NCBI RefSeq assembly: GCF_014652655.1 | Contig: NZ_BMZF01000008.1 | Coordinates: 62,001 to 126,000 of the forward strand | Direction of reading: 5' to 3' | Length of the DNA stretch: 64,000 bases | Source of the DNA: Paramylibacter ulvae | GTDB lineage: Bacteria; Pseudomonadota; Alphaproteobacteria; Rhodobacterales; Rhodobacteraceae | Part shown: piece after piece, positions 9,205-19,034 of the stretch | Position numbering within the stretch: position 1 is the stretch's first letter | How the letters are laid out: each line of letters begins with the position of its first letter | Notes under the pieces: model-generated | Databases searched by the model: none | What the model was told of the DNA's origin: nothing | The model's input: only the letters and a program-made list of their open reading frames with translations | Position numbers and translations under genes: made by a program

Positions 9205-10191
9205 ATGTTTCGTTGGGGCGTGTTATCAACCGCAAAAATCGCACGGGAACATTTGATTCCTGCCATGCAAGAATCGACAAATGGAATTGTTGCTGGCATT
9301 GCCAGCCGTTCGGTTGATCGTGCACAAGAAATCGCATCGCGTTTTGCAATTCCCACTGTGTTTGAAAATTATGACGATCTGATTGCCAGTTCAGATATTG
9401 ATGGTGTGTATATTCCATTGCCCACATCACAACACAGCGAATGGGCCATCAAAGCAGCGCGTGCAGGTAAACATGTTTTGTGTGAAAAACCGATCGTGCT
9501 AAATGCCAAAGAAATTGATGATATTATCCAAGCCCGTGATCAATCTGGTGTATTGGTTTCCGAAGCATTCATGGTGACATACCATCCACAATGGCTAAAA
9601 GTACGCGCATTATTGAACGATGGTGCAATTGGTAAACTGCGCCATGTTCAAGGGGCGTTTTCATATTTCAACATTGACCCAAACAACATGCGCAATGTCG
9701 CAAACTTGGGTGGCGGTGCCCTGCCCGATATTGGTGTTTATCCAACTGTGACCACGCGATTTGTAACGGAACAAGAACCTGTGCGATTGCGCGCAGAAAT
9801 TGATTTTTCAAAAGAATTCGGTACAGATACTTTTGCAAATGTAACGGCGGAGTTTCCTGATTTTTCCATGTCATTTTATGTGTCAACGCAACTGGCGATG
9901 CGCCAAGAAATGACATTTCACGGTGACAAGGGGCGCATTCATTTGCAGGCACCGTTTAATGCGGGGCTATATGATTTGGCGCGGGTCAATGTGTTTGATA
10001 ACGCAACAGATTCCGAAACCAGTTTCAAATTTTCTGCCGTTCGCCAATACGTCACCGAAGTAGAAGCATTCGTGAATGCCGTGCATGATCGCACCCTGCC
10101 TCATTTCACGCTGGAAAACAGCCGTAAAAACCAAGCATTCATTGACGCGATTTATCGCGCGGGTAAATCAGGGGACTGGGAAACGGTTTAA
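9205..10191 (+). CDS. Gfo/Idh/MocA family NAD(P)-dependent oxidoreductase
   Basis: This 328-residue protein has an N-terminal Rossmann domain (WGVLSTAKIAREHLIPA) and the family motif HVLCEKPIVLNAKE, with the catalytic Lys in EKP. A C-terminal alpha/beta domain includes GGGALPDIGVYP. The nearest functional type by context is NADP-dependent D-xylose 1-dehydrogenase, though glucose or another aldose is possible. The ATG at 9205 is chosen because GGGAGGA sits at 9191-9197. It diverges from xylB, and its stop overlaps the eda stop by four bases. Confidence 0.85.
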   Translation: MFRWGVLSTAKIAREHLIPAMQESTNGIVAGIASRSVDRAQEIASRFAIPTVFENYDDLIASSDIDGVYIPLPTSQHSEWAIKAARAGKHVLCEKPIVLNAKEIDDIIQARDQSGVLVSEAFMVTYHPQWLKVRALLNDGAIGKLRHVQGAFSYFNIDPNNMRNVANLGGGALPDIGVYPTVTTRFVTEQEPVRLRAEIDFSKEFGTDTFANVTAEFPDFSMSFYVSTQLAMRQEMTFHGDKGRIHLQAPFNAGLYDLARVNVFDNATDSETSFKFSAVRQYVTEVEAFVNAVHDRTLPHFTLENSRKNQAFIDAIYRAGKSGDWETV

Positions 10192-10841
10192 GCGTGCAAT
10201 TTTGTTGCCGCGGCTGATGCCAGTTCTTGCACCTTGGCCCAATCTTTTGCTTTGATCGCATCACTTGGGGCAACCCATGATCCACCAACACAGCGTACAT
10301 TTGGCAAATCAAGATAGGTTTGCGCATTGCTTAATGATACGCCACCAGTTGGGCAAAATGAAATTTGGGGCAATGGTGACGCAAGGGATTTTAATAACGG
10401 TGCGCCCCCTGCGGCCTCTGCAGGGAAAAACTTTTGCATGGTGTAACCACGTTCCAACAACCGCATTGCTTCTGTTGCGGATGCGGCACCTGCCAATAAT
10501 GGCAAGCCTTCTGCTTCGCAAGCATCAATAAGGATATCGGTGGCGCCCGGGGATACGCCAAATTTTGCGCCCGCGGCAACCGCATTTTTCACATCTTGGG
10601 GTGTGATCAATGTGCCAGCGCCAACAACACCGCAGTCTAATTCGGACATTGCCTTGATTGCATCAAGTGCGCACTCGCTGCGCAATGTGACCTCTAACAC
10701 AGGTAATCCACCCGCGATCAGCGCATTGCCCAGATCGGCGGCGGTTGTGATGTCTTCGACGATCAGAACAGGAACCACAGGAGCCAGTTCGCAAATCTCA
10801 ACCGTGCGTTTGCTTGCGTCTTGTGCGGAAATACGTGCCAT
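10188..10841 (-). CDS. eda: 2-dehydro-3-deoxy-6-phosphogluconate aldolase (KDPG aldolase)
   Basis: The 217-residue class I aldolase shows PVVPVLIVEDITTAADLGNALIAGGLPVLEVTLRS with the catalytic Glu, VGAGTLITPQDV, and the Schiff-base Lys in YTMQKFFPAEAAGG, then FCPTGGVSLSNA. It splits KDPG into pyruvate and glyceraldehyde 3-phosphate, the last specific step of the Entner-Doudoroff pathway. It is the last gene of gap-zwf-edd-eda, 11 bp after edd. Confidence 0.95.
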   Translation of the reverse strand: MARISAQDASKRTVEICELAPVVPVLIVEDITTAADLGNALIAGGLPVLEVTLRSECALDAIKAMSELDCGVVGAGTLITPQDVKNAVAAGAKFGVSPGATDILIDACEAEGLPLLAGAASATEAMRLLERGYTMQKFFPAEAAGGAPLLKSLASPLPQISFCPTGGVSLSNAQTYLDLPNVRCVGGSWVAPSDAIKAKDWAKVQELASAAATKLHA

Positions 10842-10852
10842 TGGGATGTCCT

Positions 10853-12661
10853 TTAGAAATTGAAGATTGTGGCACCCGTTTGCGCAGGGCCAACATTTTT
10901 ACGGAATATATCAAACAGTTCGCGTCCCAATCCAGCATTATTATCCGATAAATCGGGGTGACTGATTTCGCGCTTAAATATGTCGGTGTCTTGGGCATCA
11001 AGCGTGCCATTGACTGCATCCACCGTCACGATATCGCCATCGTTAAGATAGGCCAGTGGACCGTTATCTATTGCCTCTGGGCTGACGTGAATTGCGGCGG
11101 GCACTTTGCCAGATGCACCAGACATACGCCCATCGGATACCAACGCGACCTTAATTCCACGATCTTGTAGAACTGTCAGACATGGCGTTAATCCGTGCAG
11201 CTCTGGCATGCCGTTAGCCTTTGGCCCTTGGTAGCGCACGACCACGATCAAATCACTGGTGAATTCGTTGTTGCGAAACGCGTTCAGTACAGAGTGCTGA
11301 TCATGAAACACGCGCACAGGTGCGGTGATCTGGCGGCGATCTTCGGAAACGGCGGATACTTTCATCACGCCACTGCCAAGGTTGCCCTTAATATCCGAGA
11401 GGCCACCCGTTGCTTGGAACGGTTTTTCCATCGACGCGACGATCTTATCATTAAGCGAGGTTTTGATGCCATCGGCCCAGATCAATTCATCATTAATCAA
11501 TTTGGGATCTTTGGTGTATTCCTCTAATCCCTTGCCCATGATGGTTGTTGTATCGTCATGTAACAATCCACTATTTAACAACTCGGACATGACCAAGCCC
11601 AAACCACCCGCAGCGTGGAAATGATTCACATCCGCCAACCCGTTTGGATAAACGCGGGTCAATAATGGGATTGTGTGCGAAATTTCTGCGAAATCTGACC
11701 AATCAAGAATGATGCCAGATGCACGCGCCATCGCCAGCAGATGAATCAACAGATTGGTTGAACCACCCGTGGCCATCAATCCTATAATCCCGTTTACATA
11801 AGCGCGTTCGTCCAACACCTGTGAAACGGGGGTATATTGATTGCCAAGTGCGCTGATTGACATGGCTTGGCGTGTGCCCGCCTTGGTCAATGCATCGCGA
11901 AGCGGCGTGTTTGGATTAACGAAACTGGAACCAGGCAGATGAAGCCCCATAAATTCCATCAACATCTGATTGGTGTTAGCAGTGCCATAAAATGTACACG
12001 TTCCCGGCCCATGATAGCTGGCCATTTCGGCCTTCATCAATGCGGCGCGATCAACTTTGCCCTCGGCAAAATCTTTGCGCACTTTGGTTTTGTCATCGTT
12101 TGACATGCCCGTGGTCATTGGACCTGCAGGCAAGAATACCGCTGGCAAATGCCCAAACGTGGCCGCCGCGATCACCAATCCTGGTACGATTTTATCGCAA
12201 ACACCCAGATAAACAGTTGAATCGAATACGTTATGCGACAGGCCAATGCCCGTAGACATGGCAATTGCATCGCGTGAAAACAGCGACAATTCCATGCCCG
12301 TTTGGCCCTGTGTAATTCCATCACACATCGCAGGAACACCTGCTGCCACCTGAGCGGTGCCACCCGCCGCACGTGCGGTTTCTTTGATAATATCGGGGTA
12401 AAATTGGAATGGCTGATGCGCCGATAGCATATCGTTATACGCTGTAATGATCCCAAGGTTACCATTTGTTCCTTCGGCCAATGCGGCTTTATCATCGCCC
12501 ATTGGTGCGTATGCATGGGCTTGGTTGCCGCAGGACAGATGCGCGCGTTGCGGGCCGTCTTTGCGCATGTTTTCCATCCGCTCAAGATAGGCGCGACGGG
12601 TTGTTTCAGATCGTTTTACGATACGATCGGTAACTTTTGCGAGTACAGAATTCAGTGCCAT
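10853..12661 (-). CDS. edd: Phosphogluconate dehydratase
   Basis: The 602-residue IlvD/Edd-family iron-sulfur dehydratase has cluster-ligand cysteines in [30 protein letters not shown] and the [10 protein letters not shown] region, followed by [19 protein letters not shown]. It converts 6-phosphogluconate to KDPG. Length and motifs are complete. It lies 29 bp after zwf in one operon, so the glucose 6-phosphate to pyruvate branch is co-expressed. Confidence 0.95.
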   Translation of the reverse strand: MALNSVLAKVTDRIVKRSETTRRAYLERMENMRKDGPQRAHLSCGNQAHAYAPMGDDKAALAEGTNGNLGIITAYNDMLSAHQPFQFYPDIIKETARAAGGTAQVAAGVPAMCDGITQGQTGMELSLFSRDAIAMSTGIGLSHNVFDSTVYLGVCDKIVPGLVIAAATFGHLPAVFLPAGPMTTGMSNDDKTKVRKDFAEGKVDRAALMKAEMASYHGPGTCTFYGTANTNQMLMEFMGLHLPGSSFVNPNTPLRDALTKAGTRQAMSISALGNQYTPVSQVLDERAYVNGIIGLMATGGSTNLLIHLLAMARASGIILDWSDFAEISHTIPLLTRVYPNGLADVNHFHAAGGLGLVMSELLNSGLLHDDTTTIMGKGLEEYTKDPKLINDELIWADGIKTSLNDKIVASMEKPFQATGGLSDIKGNLGSGVMKVSAVSEDRRQITAPVRVFHDQHSVLNAFRNNEFTSDLIVVVRYQGPKANGMPELHGLTPCLTVLQDRGIKVALVSDGRMSGASGKVPAAIHVSPEAIDNGPLAYLNDGDIVTVDAVNGTLDAQDTDIFKREISHPDLSDNNAGLGRELFDIFRKNVGPAQTGATIFNF

Positions 12662-12690
12662 TTTGGGTCCTTATTCCTTTGTTTCTCGGA

Positions 12691-14148
12691 TTAAACCGCG
12701 TCCAGCCGCTGCCAACGGCGATTATCACGCGCCATCAATGCAATTGCATCTTCAGGGCCTGTGCTGCCTTGGTCATAGGCGACGGGTTTGCTTGAACTTG
12801 CGTTCCATTGTTCAATGATATGATCGGTCCAGCCCCACGCGGCCTCAACCTCGTCACCGCGCATAAACAGGGTTTGGTTGCCACGAATGGCATCCATGAT
12901 CAGGCGCTCATATGCATCAATCGCCACATTATCGGGGATAATTTCGGCAAAGCTCATATCAAGCGGTACTTCGGTCAAACGCATTCCGCCAGGGCCTGGT
13001 TCCTTGACCGTCATGTGCAATGTTATCCCCTCTTCTGGTTGCAGGCGAATAACCAATTTGTTTTGGTAATCATCTGCCAGATCAGGGAAGATTGAATGCG
13101 GCACTTGTTTGAAAATCAACGTGATTTCTGACACGCGTTTTTTCAACGCCTTACCTGTGCGCAAGTAAAACGGCACACCTGCCCAACGCCAATTTGACAC
13201 TTCGGTTTTTATCGCGACATAGCTTTCAGTGCGCGACTGTGGATCGTTGACATGATCAAGATATGAACCCGTTTTATCCGATGCACGATATTGGGCGCGA
13301 ACGGTATCGCGCATATCAACAGGTGCCAGCGCGTGAATAACCTTGAGCTTTTCGTTGCGAACAGAATCCGCTTCGAAATGTGCGGGAGGTTCCATTGCCA
13401 CCAGACACAGCAATTGCATCAGATGGTTTTGGATCATGTCACGCATCGCACCGGATGTATCGTAATATTCACCTCGCCCCTCAACGGTGACAGATTCCGC
13501 AACCGTGATTTGCACGTGGTCCACATATTTTGCGTTCCACAGCGGTTCCAAAAATATATTTGCAAAGCGCAGCGCCATTAGGTTTTGTACGGTTTCTTTG
13601 CCCAGATAATGATCAATGCGATAAATTTGGCTTTCGTCGAACGCATCGCGCAGCGTTTCATTCAACGCCTTCGCGCTTGCCAAATCGGTGCCCAATGGTT
13701 TTTCGACAACCACGCGCGTTTCTGGCGTGATCAGATCAAACGCTTTCATATGTTGCGTGGTCGGTGTGATTAATGATGGGCTCACCGACAGGTAAAACGC
13801 ACGCACAGGGTTTGCGTGATCTTTCAGCGATGTCGCTAATTCATCCCACCCTGCATCCGAAAATGCGTCAATGGTTTTATACGATAACATCGCCAAAAAC
13901 CCGTCCAGATCCGCGGATTTGTAATCCGATTTAGGAACAAATTCTTGAATGGCTTCTTTGGTTAGCTTTTGAAACGCGCTGTCATCGAGATCACTGCGCG
14001 ACGCACCAATGATGCGCGAACCCATCGGCGCCTGCCCCGCCATAACACGGCGAAACAAAGCAGGCAGGATTTTACGACGCGCCAGATCACCCGTCGCACC
14101 AAAAATCACCAGATCAAAGGGATCAACAGGGATGATGGAGGAAACCAT
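12691..14148 (-). CDS. zwf: Glucose-6-phosphate 1-dehydrogenase
   Basis: The 485-residue enzyme has the nucleotide-binding FGATGDLARRKILPALF (about residues 14-30), VVVEKPLGTDL, and the active-site signature RIDHYLGKETVQNLMALRFAN. It oxidises glucose 6-phosphate to 6-phosphogluconolactone with NAD(P). The usual next gene, pgl (lactonase), is absent here, so hydrolysis must be supplied elsewhere or occur spontaneously. It starts 12 bp after the gap stop. Confidence 0.95.
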   Translation of the reverse strand: MVSSIIPVDPFDLVIFGATGDLARRKILPALFRRVMAGQAPMGSRIIGASRSDLDDSAFQKLTKEAIQEFVPKSDYKSADLDGFLAMLSYKTIDAFSDAGWDELATSLKDHANPVRAFYLSVSPSLITPTTQHMKAFDLITPETRVVVEKPLGTDLASAKALNETLRDAFDESQIYRIDHYLGKETVQNLMALRFANIFLEPLWNAKYVDHVQITVAESVTVEGRGEYYDTSGAMRDMIQNHLMQLLCLVAMEPPAHFEADSVRNEKLKVIHALAPVDMRDTVRAQYRASDKTGSYLDHVNDPQSRTESYVAIKTEVSNWRWAGVPFYLRTGKALKKRVSEITLIFKQVPHSIFPDLADDYQNKLVIRLQPEEGITLHMTVKEPGPGGMRLTEVPLDMSFAEIIPDNVAIDAYERLIMDAIRGNQTLFMRGDEVEAAWGWTDHIIEQWNASSSKPVAYDQGSTGPEDAIALMARDNRRWQRLDAV

Positions 14149-14160
14149 TCCCGTTGCCCC

Positions 14161-15162
14161 CTACAGCAATTTCGACATGGCACGCGCCGTGTCGATCATG
14201 CGGTTGGAAAAACCCCATTCGTTGTCATACCAAGACACCACACGCACCAAACCATCAGCAGTCACGGATGTTTGCGGTGCGGCATAGTTGGATGAAGTCG
14301 TTGTTGTGTTGTAGTCGATCGAAACCTTGGGCTGCGTTTCGTATGAAAGAATGCCTTTCATCGAACCCTCTGACGCTGCTTTCATTGCCGCATCGATTTG
14401 TTCGGCGGTGACGTCATTATTTGGAACGAAAGCCAAATCAACCAGTGATACATTTGGTGTTGGCACGCGAATGGCGCTACCTTCCAATTTTCCTGCAAGT
14501 TCTGGCAACACCAATGAAATTGCCTTGGCAGCACCCGTTGATGTTGGGATCATGGAAACGCTGGCGGCGCGTGCACGATAAAGATCCTTGTGATCTGTGT
14601 CATGGGTTGGTTGATCGCCAGTGAATGCGTGAACAGTTGTCATATAACCGGTTTTAATACCGCAAAGATCGTTCAAAACCTTGGCGATAGGTGCCAAACA
14701 GTTGGTCGTACAAGACGCGTTTGAAACAATCACATCGTCTGCGGTCAATGTGTCGTCGTTCACACCAAATACGATGGTTTTGTCGGCGTCTTTACCAGGT
14801 GCGGAAATCAATACGCGTTTTGCACCCGTTTTCAGAATTTCAGCGGCCTTGTCACGCGCGGTGAAAATGCCCGTACATTCCATGGCGATATCCACATCAC
14901 CCCATGGCAATTCGGCAGGGTTGCGAATTTCGGTCACGCGAATGAACTGACCATCAACCTTGATGCCGCCATCAACGACTTCGACGTCGAAACCAAAACG
15001 ACCGTGTACAGAATCAAAACGCAACAAATGCGCCATTGTTTCATTTGGCGACAGATCGTTGATCGCAACGATTTGCATGTCTTTCATACCTGATTCAAAG
15101 GCTGAACGCAGTACTGATCGTCCAATACGACCAAAACCATTTATAGCAATTTTCACTGTCAT
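14161..15162 (-). CDS. gap: Glyceraldehyde-3-phosphate dehydrogenase, type I
   Basis: The 333-residue protein has INGFGRIGRSVLRSAFE at the N-terminus, the catalytic SNASCTTNCLAPIAKVLND with the active-site Cys, and the C-terminal SWYDNEWGFSNRMIDTA. It oxidises the glyceraldehyde 3-phosphate produced by Eda. The ATG at 15162 is preferred over one five codons upstream because GGTGGA lies seven bases before it. It leads the gap-zwf-edd-eda operon and has a LacI-type palindrome in its 5' region. Confidence 0.95.
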   Translation of the reverse strand: MTVKIAINGFGRIGRSVLRSAFESGMKDMQIVAINDLSPNETMAHLLRFDSVHGRFGFDVEVVDGGIKVDGQFIRVTEIRNPAELPWGDVDIAMECTGIFTARDKAAEILKTGAKRVLISAPGKDADKTIVFGVNDDTLTADDVIVSNASCTTNCLAPIAKVLNDLCGIKTGYMTTVHAFTGDQPTHDTDHKDLYRARAASVSMIPTSTGAAKAISLVLPELAGKLEGSAIRVPTPNVSLVDLAFVPNNDVTAEQIDAAMKAASEGSMKGILSYETQPKVSIDYNTTTTSSNYAAPQTSVTADGLVRVVSWYDNEWGFSNRMIDTARAMSKLL

Positions 15163-15194
15163 TTTTCTATCCACCATATTTTAAAGGCACAAAG

Positions 15195-15210
15195 CCGTTA
15201 GCGCTAACGG
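15195..15210. promoter_or_regulatory. LacI-family operator upstream of gap
   Basis: CCGTTAGCGCTAACGG is a perfect 16-bp palindrome with the central CG step typical of LacI/GalR operators. It lies 33 bp upstream of the gap start and 85 bp upstream of the divergent LacI-family gene. It is placed just downstream of a TTGATT-N17-TATTTC promoter candidate, a repressing position. Confidence 0.8.
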
Positions 15211-15215
15211 TTTTG

Positions 15216-15244
15216 GAAATAAAACGAAACCAATTCAAAATCAA
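15216..15244 (-). promoter_or_regulatory. Candidate promoter of gap-zwf-edd-eda
   Basis: On the minus strand TTGATT (complement of 15239-15244) and TATTTC (complement of 15216-15221) are 17 bp apart. The -10 match is weak. Transcription would start inside or next to the palindrome at 15195-15210. Confidence 0.35.
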
Positions 15245-15294
15245 CCTTTATCTTCGCTGGTGACAAAGATGACAAAACTGATAATGTTTGCGCG

Positions 15295-16299
15295 ATGACA
15301 CACAAACTTACACTCAAAGACATTGCTGCCGCTGCTGGTGTCAGCGAAATGACCGCGTCACGTGCGCTGCGCAATGCAGCGGATGTATCCCAAAAAACCC
15401 GTGAACGGGTAGAAGCGGCTGCGGCTGAACTCGGCTATGTGCGTAATAAAATTGCGGGTGCTTTGGCATCGAACAAGGTTGACTTGGTGGGTGTCGTCAT
15501 CCCATCCGTCAAAAGCTATGTTTTTTCGGAAGTGCTGGACGGTATTTCGTCCGCGCTCGCCCCAACAAAATTACGTCCTGTGTTTGGATTATCCAATTAT
15601 GATTTAAAATCCGAACAAGAAGTGATCAGCGAAATGTTGTCTTGGCGCCCCAGTGGTTTGATTGTTGCAGGATTAGAACATAACGATACTGCACGCAAAA
15701 TTTTGGAAAACACCAAAACGCCGATTGTGGAAATCATGGATGTTGATGGCGATGCCATTGATATGTGCGTAGGTATTTCACATTACAAAGCGGGATATCA
15801 AATGGCGCAAACCATTGTTGAACGTGGTCACAAAAATATCGGCTTTATCGGCACCAAAATGGAATCCGATTTTCGCGCAGAAAAGCGGTTGAATGGATTC
15901 GTGACATGTTTGGCTGAAAACAATATCAGCTTGATGGATCAAGAACTTTATCGTTCTGGGTCGTCAGTGCAAAAGGGCAAAGAATTCACCAAGGCTTTGT
16001 TGGAACGCAGCCCTGCATTGGATTGCATATATTGTTCAACAGATGTTACCGCTGTGGGTGCGTTCATGCATTGTTGGGAAAACAATATTTCAATTCCGGA
16101 TCAATTATCCCTGGCAGGGTTCAACGATCTGACACTTGCGCATGGTCTGCCGCAACGCCTTGCCACAACCAATTCCATGCGGTTCGAAATTGGGCAAAAA
16201 GCGGCAGAAATGATTTTGGAATGCAATGCGCCTGATGGTTACGCAGGCCCCAAGATCGTTGAATTATCGCCACAGGTACAATTGGGCGACAGCCTCTAA
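15295..16299 (+). CDS. LacI-family transcriptional regulator of the Entner-Doudoroff operon
   Basis: The 334-residue regulator has a LacI helix-turn-helix and hinge (LTLKDIAAAAGVSEMTASRALRNAADVSQKTRERV, then KIAGALASNK) and a periplasmic-binding-protein-like effector domain. The sequence resembles GntR-type gluconate regulators (MTASRALRN, RPSGLIVAG-like WRPSGLIVAG). It diverges from gap with a perfect LacI palindrome between them, so it most likely controls gap-zwf-edd-eda. The effector is unknown; gluconate or a 6-phosphosugar is plausible. It lacks a strong ribosome site. Confidence 0.88.
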   Translation: MTHKLTLKDIAAAAGVSEMTASRALRNAADVSQKTRERVEAAAAELGYVRNKIAGALASNKVDLVGVVIPSVKSYVFSEVLDGISSALAPTKLRPVFGLSNYDLKSEQEVISEMLSWRPSGLIVAGLEHNDTARKILENTKTPIVEIMDVDGDAIDMCVGISHYKAGYQMAQTIVERGHKNIGFIGTKMESDFRAEKRLNGFVTCLAENNISLMDQELYRSGSSVQKGKEFTKALLERSPALDCIYCSTDVTAVGAFMHCWENNISIPDQLSLAGFNDLTLAHGLPQRLATTNSMRFEIGQKAAEMILECNAPDGYAGPKIVELSPQVQLGDSL

Positions 16300-16994
16300 T
16301 TCGCGAATTCCAGAATTTTTTGAATAACCAGTTCTGGCCGTTCTACCATTGCGTCATGCAAACAATCGAACACGTCCGTATCCCAGCCATCTTGCCCGTT
16401 GTAAATTTCATAAAATCCATGAAATGCAGATGGTGTATTTTGTTTGCACAATAAATACATTTTGCGCGCGGTAGTTGGATTTTCAGACAATGTAATCCCG
16501 TCTGCGAAACAGCGAATGGGATGGGGCGTGGTCATTTTCTTTAACCACGCGATGTCATTCGCATCCTTTGACCATTTCGCAAATGCTGTTGGCGCAATGG
16601 TGAAATTTTCGTGCGTCGCTGCGGTAACGTCCTGTGTGCGTACCTTTGATCCCAATTCAATTGGAGATTGCCCGTTCTTCGTTGGTACGAAAGCATCAAG
16701 ATAAATCATGGATGCTATTTGATCGCCCAATTGGTCGGCAACGCCAGTGATGACAAATCCGCCGTATGAATGCCCAACAAGCATGATGTTATCCATTTCC
16801 GCGTAATGGATTTCTTGAATGATATCTGTAACATGCGTATCAACATTAATGTTGTCGCTCGCCAAATGTTGCCGCGCACCCAACCCTGTAAGGGTGGGTG
16901 TAATCACGCGATGACCAGCGGCACGCAGTTGTGGCGCAACACGTTGCCAACACCAACCGCCATGCCATGCGCCATGAACCAAAACGATATCCAT
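16296..16994 (-). CDS. Alpha/beta-fold hydrolase
   Basis: The 232-residue protein has the oxyanion segment VHGAWHGGWCW near residue 5, the nucleophile elbow GHSYGG (Ser near residue 73), and a late acid/histidine region. It resembles esterase/salicylate-esterase-like hydrolases. The substrate is unknown. The ATG at 16994 has AAGGA seven bases upstream; a longer frame to 17033 has none. It is the last gene in a run with the TRAP transporter operon and ends four bases into the LacI gene. Confidence 0.8.
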   Translation of the reverse strand: MDIVLVHGAWHGGWCWQRVAPQLRAAGHRVITPTLTGLGARQHLASDNINVDTHVTDIIQEIHYAEMDNIMLVGHSYGGFVITGVADQLGDQIASMIYLDAFVPTKNGQSPIELGSKVRTQDVTAATHENFTIAPTAFAKWSKDANDIAWLKKMTTPHPIRCFADGITLSENPTTARKMYLLCKQNTPSAFHGFYEIYNGQDGWDTDVFDCLHDAMVERPELVIQKILEFAN

Positions 16995-17004
16995 TTTGTG
17001 ATCC

Positions 17005-17613
17005 TTAGGTTGCGTTTCGTGCAACAATCGCAATACGCACTACCGTAATCAATGCAAAAGCACTGGCAAGGCTGATTTCTTCGCCCAGATGGGGAACGCT
17101 AAACAAATAAAGTGCGGCACCAATGAGTGACAAGGTCGCGTAAAAATCTGATTTCAAAATCGTTGGCGTGACACCGCATAATACATCGCGCAACATCCCG
17201 CCACCAACACCTGTAATCCCACCCAAGATCGCCGCCATAATGGGATTGATCCCCGCATTGAGCGCAACTTTGACACCAACGAGAGTAAATAGCGCTAGCC
17301 CAACCGCATCGAAATAGGACAACAGGCGAAACCGCTGCCCTTGCCCGCCCTGCATGCGCGCCACCATAAGGTATGTGATAATACCAACAGGAACCGCTGT
17401 GCAAAGGTAAGTAATATCGCGAAGCCAAAATACTGGGGTAGCCCCAATCAGAATGTCGCGAATTGTACCGCCACCCACGGCGGTGATCACGGCCAAAAAC
17501 GTGGCACCGAACAGATCAAAATCAAATCGAACGGCCTGTGTCGCGGCAGATGCGGCCATGACTGCCGTGGCGGGAATCGTCAAAATGACAATGATTGAAT
17601 TGAGATCAAACAT
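17005..17613 (-). CDS. TRIC-type/YicG family membrane protein
   Basis: The 202-residue protein has about seven hydrophobic helices and two homologous glycine-rich repeats: FLAVITAVGGGTIRDILIG in the first half and GGITGVGGGMLRDVLCG in the second. This is the hallmark of the UPF0126/TRIC family, bacterial homologues of trimeric intracellular cation channels, some annotated as glycine transporters. It follows dctM by 24 bp and may be co-transcribed. Confidence 0.85.
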   Translation of the reverse strand: MFDLNSIIVILTIPATAVMAASAATQAVRFDFDLFGATFLAVITAVGGGTIRDILIGATPVFWLRDITYLCTAVPVGIITYLMVARMQGGQGQRFRLLSYFDAVGLALFTLVGVKVALNAGINPIMAAILGGITGVGGGMLRDVLCGVTPTILKSDFYATLSLIGAALYLFSVPHLGEEISLASAFALITVVRIAIVARNAT

Positions 17614-17637
17614 AATTTTCGCGCCACGGCCTGTCAG

Positions 17638-19032
17638 TTAGTTATTGATCACCTCTGGCCCCATAACGGCGTTTGGCAATACGGTTGATATCCACGGGAT
17701 ATAGGTGATCATGATCAAGAACAAGAACATGATGGCCAAGAATGGCAGTGCGGCGCGAACCACACCCATCATTGACATCCCCGCAACACCCGCGGTCACA
17801 AACAGGTTCAAACCAACGGGGGGCGTTATCATTCCGATTTCCATATTCACAACCATGATGATACCCAAATGGATCGGGTCAATGCCCAGTTCCATCGCGA
17901 TGGGAAATACCAACGGTGCGACGATAACCAGCAAACCCGATGGTTCCATAAACTGTCCACCGATCAGCAAAATTACATTCACCACGATTAAGAACATCAC
18001 AGGTCCAAATCCATATGCTAACATGGTGCTGGTGATTTGTTGTGGGATTTGTTCATCCGTGATGACGTGCTTTAGGATCAACGCATTGGCAATCACGAAC
18101 ATCAATGTCACCACCAAACGACCCGCATCAAACAATGTTCTGCGTGTGTCTTCGTGCCAGAACGCAGTGATCAAACTTTGCGGTTTCTGAAAAATATTAC
18201 GGCGTTCTTGTCCATCGCGCGCGGCCAATGGCCCCATGTCGCGATAGATAAAACAGGCCACGATGAATGCATAAACCGATGCGACGGCTGCGGCCTCGGT
18301 CGGGGTGAAAATCGCAGATGTCACACCGGGGATACCGTAAATTCCGATCATGATAATCGCGATCAACATCAAGCCCCAGAATGCTTCGCGTAGGGATTGG
18401 AACACTTCGCCCCAACCTGCCCATTCACCCGATGGCATGTTTTTTATGCGCGCCATCACATAAATGCCGATCATCAACATTGTACCTGCCAATAATCCAG
18501 GGATCACACCAGCCAAGAACATGCGGCCAACTGAAACTTCAACGGCGGCGGCGTAAACCACCATCACGATGGATGGTGGGATCAAAATGCCAAGCGTGCC
18601 CGCATTACAAATAACGCCAGCGGCGAATTCTTTGGTGTAACCCACTTGGCGCATGGCGGCGATCACGATGGAACCAATGGCCACCACAGTTGCAGGGGAT
18701 GAACCCGAAAGGGCAGCGAAAATCATACAGGCCAGAACAGATGCAATCGCCAGACCACCACGAAAATGGCCAACGAGAGCGATTGAAAAACGGATGATCC
18801 GTTTGGCAACACCACCCGTGGACATAAAGGACGATGCCAATATGAAAAACGGAATGGCGAGCAATGTTGAATGGCCCTCGAATGCCTCGAACAAGGTTTG
18901 CGCGATGGATGCGGTGGAACTATCCGAAAAGGTTAACAAAAACAAAATGGACGACAGGCCAAGCGATACCGCAATCGGCACACCAATCAACATCAGGCCG
19001 ATCACCATCACAAAGAGAATAAGGATTTCCAT
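17638..19032 (-). CDS. dctM: TRAP transporter large permease subunit
   Basis: The 464-residue polytopic protein matches DctM, with motifs IPFFILASSFMSTGGVAKRI, LSGSSPATVVAIGSIVIAAMRQVGY, AGVICNAGTLGILIPPS and GMITPPVGLNLFV. It forms the main transport path with DctQ and uses a sodium or proton gradient. It starts two bases after dctQ ends. C4-dicarboxylate specificity is likely from the adjacent DctBD but is not proven. Confidence 0.93.
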   Translation of the reverse strand: MEILILFVMVIGLMLIGVPIAVSLGLSSILFLLTFSDSSTASIAQTLFEAFEGHSTLLAIPFFILASSFMSTGGVAKRIIRFSIALVGHFRGGLAIASVLACMIFAALSGSSPATVVAIGSIVIAAMRQVGYTKEFAAGVICNAGTLGILIPPSIVMVVYAAAVEVSVGRMFLAGVIPGLLAGTMLMIGIYVMARIKNMPSGEWAGWGEVFQSLREAFWGLMLIAIIMIGIYGIPGVTSAIFTPTEAAAVASVYAFIVACFIYRDMGPLAARDGQERRNIFQKPQSLITAFWHEDTRRTLFDAGRLVVTLMFVIANALILKHVITDEQIPQQITSTMLAYGFGPVMFLIVVNVILLIGGQFMEPSGLLVIVAPLVFPIAMELGIDPIHLGIIMVVNMEIGMITPPVGLNLFVTAGVAGMSMMGVVRAALPFLAIMFLFLIMITYIPWISTVLPNAVMGPEVINN

Positions 19033-19034
19033 GA

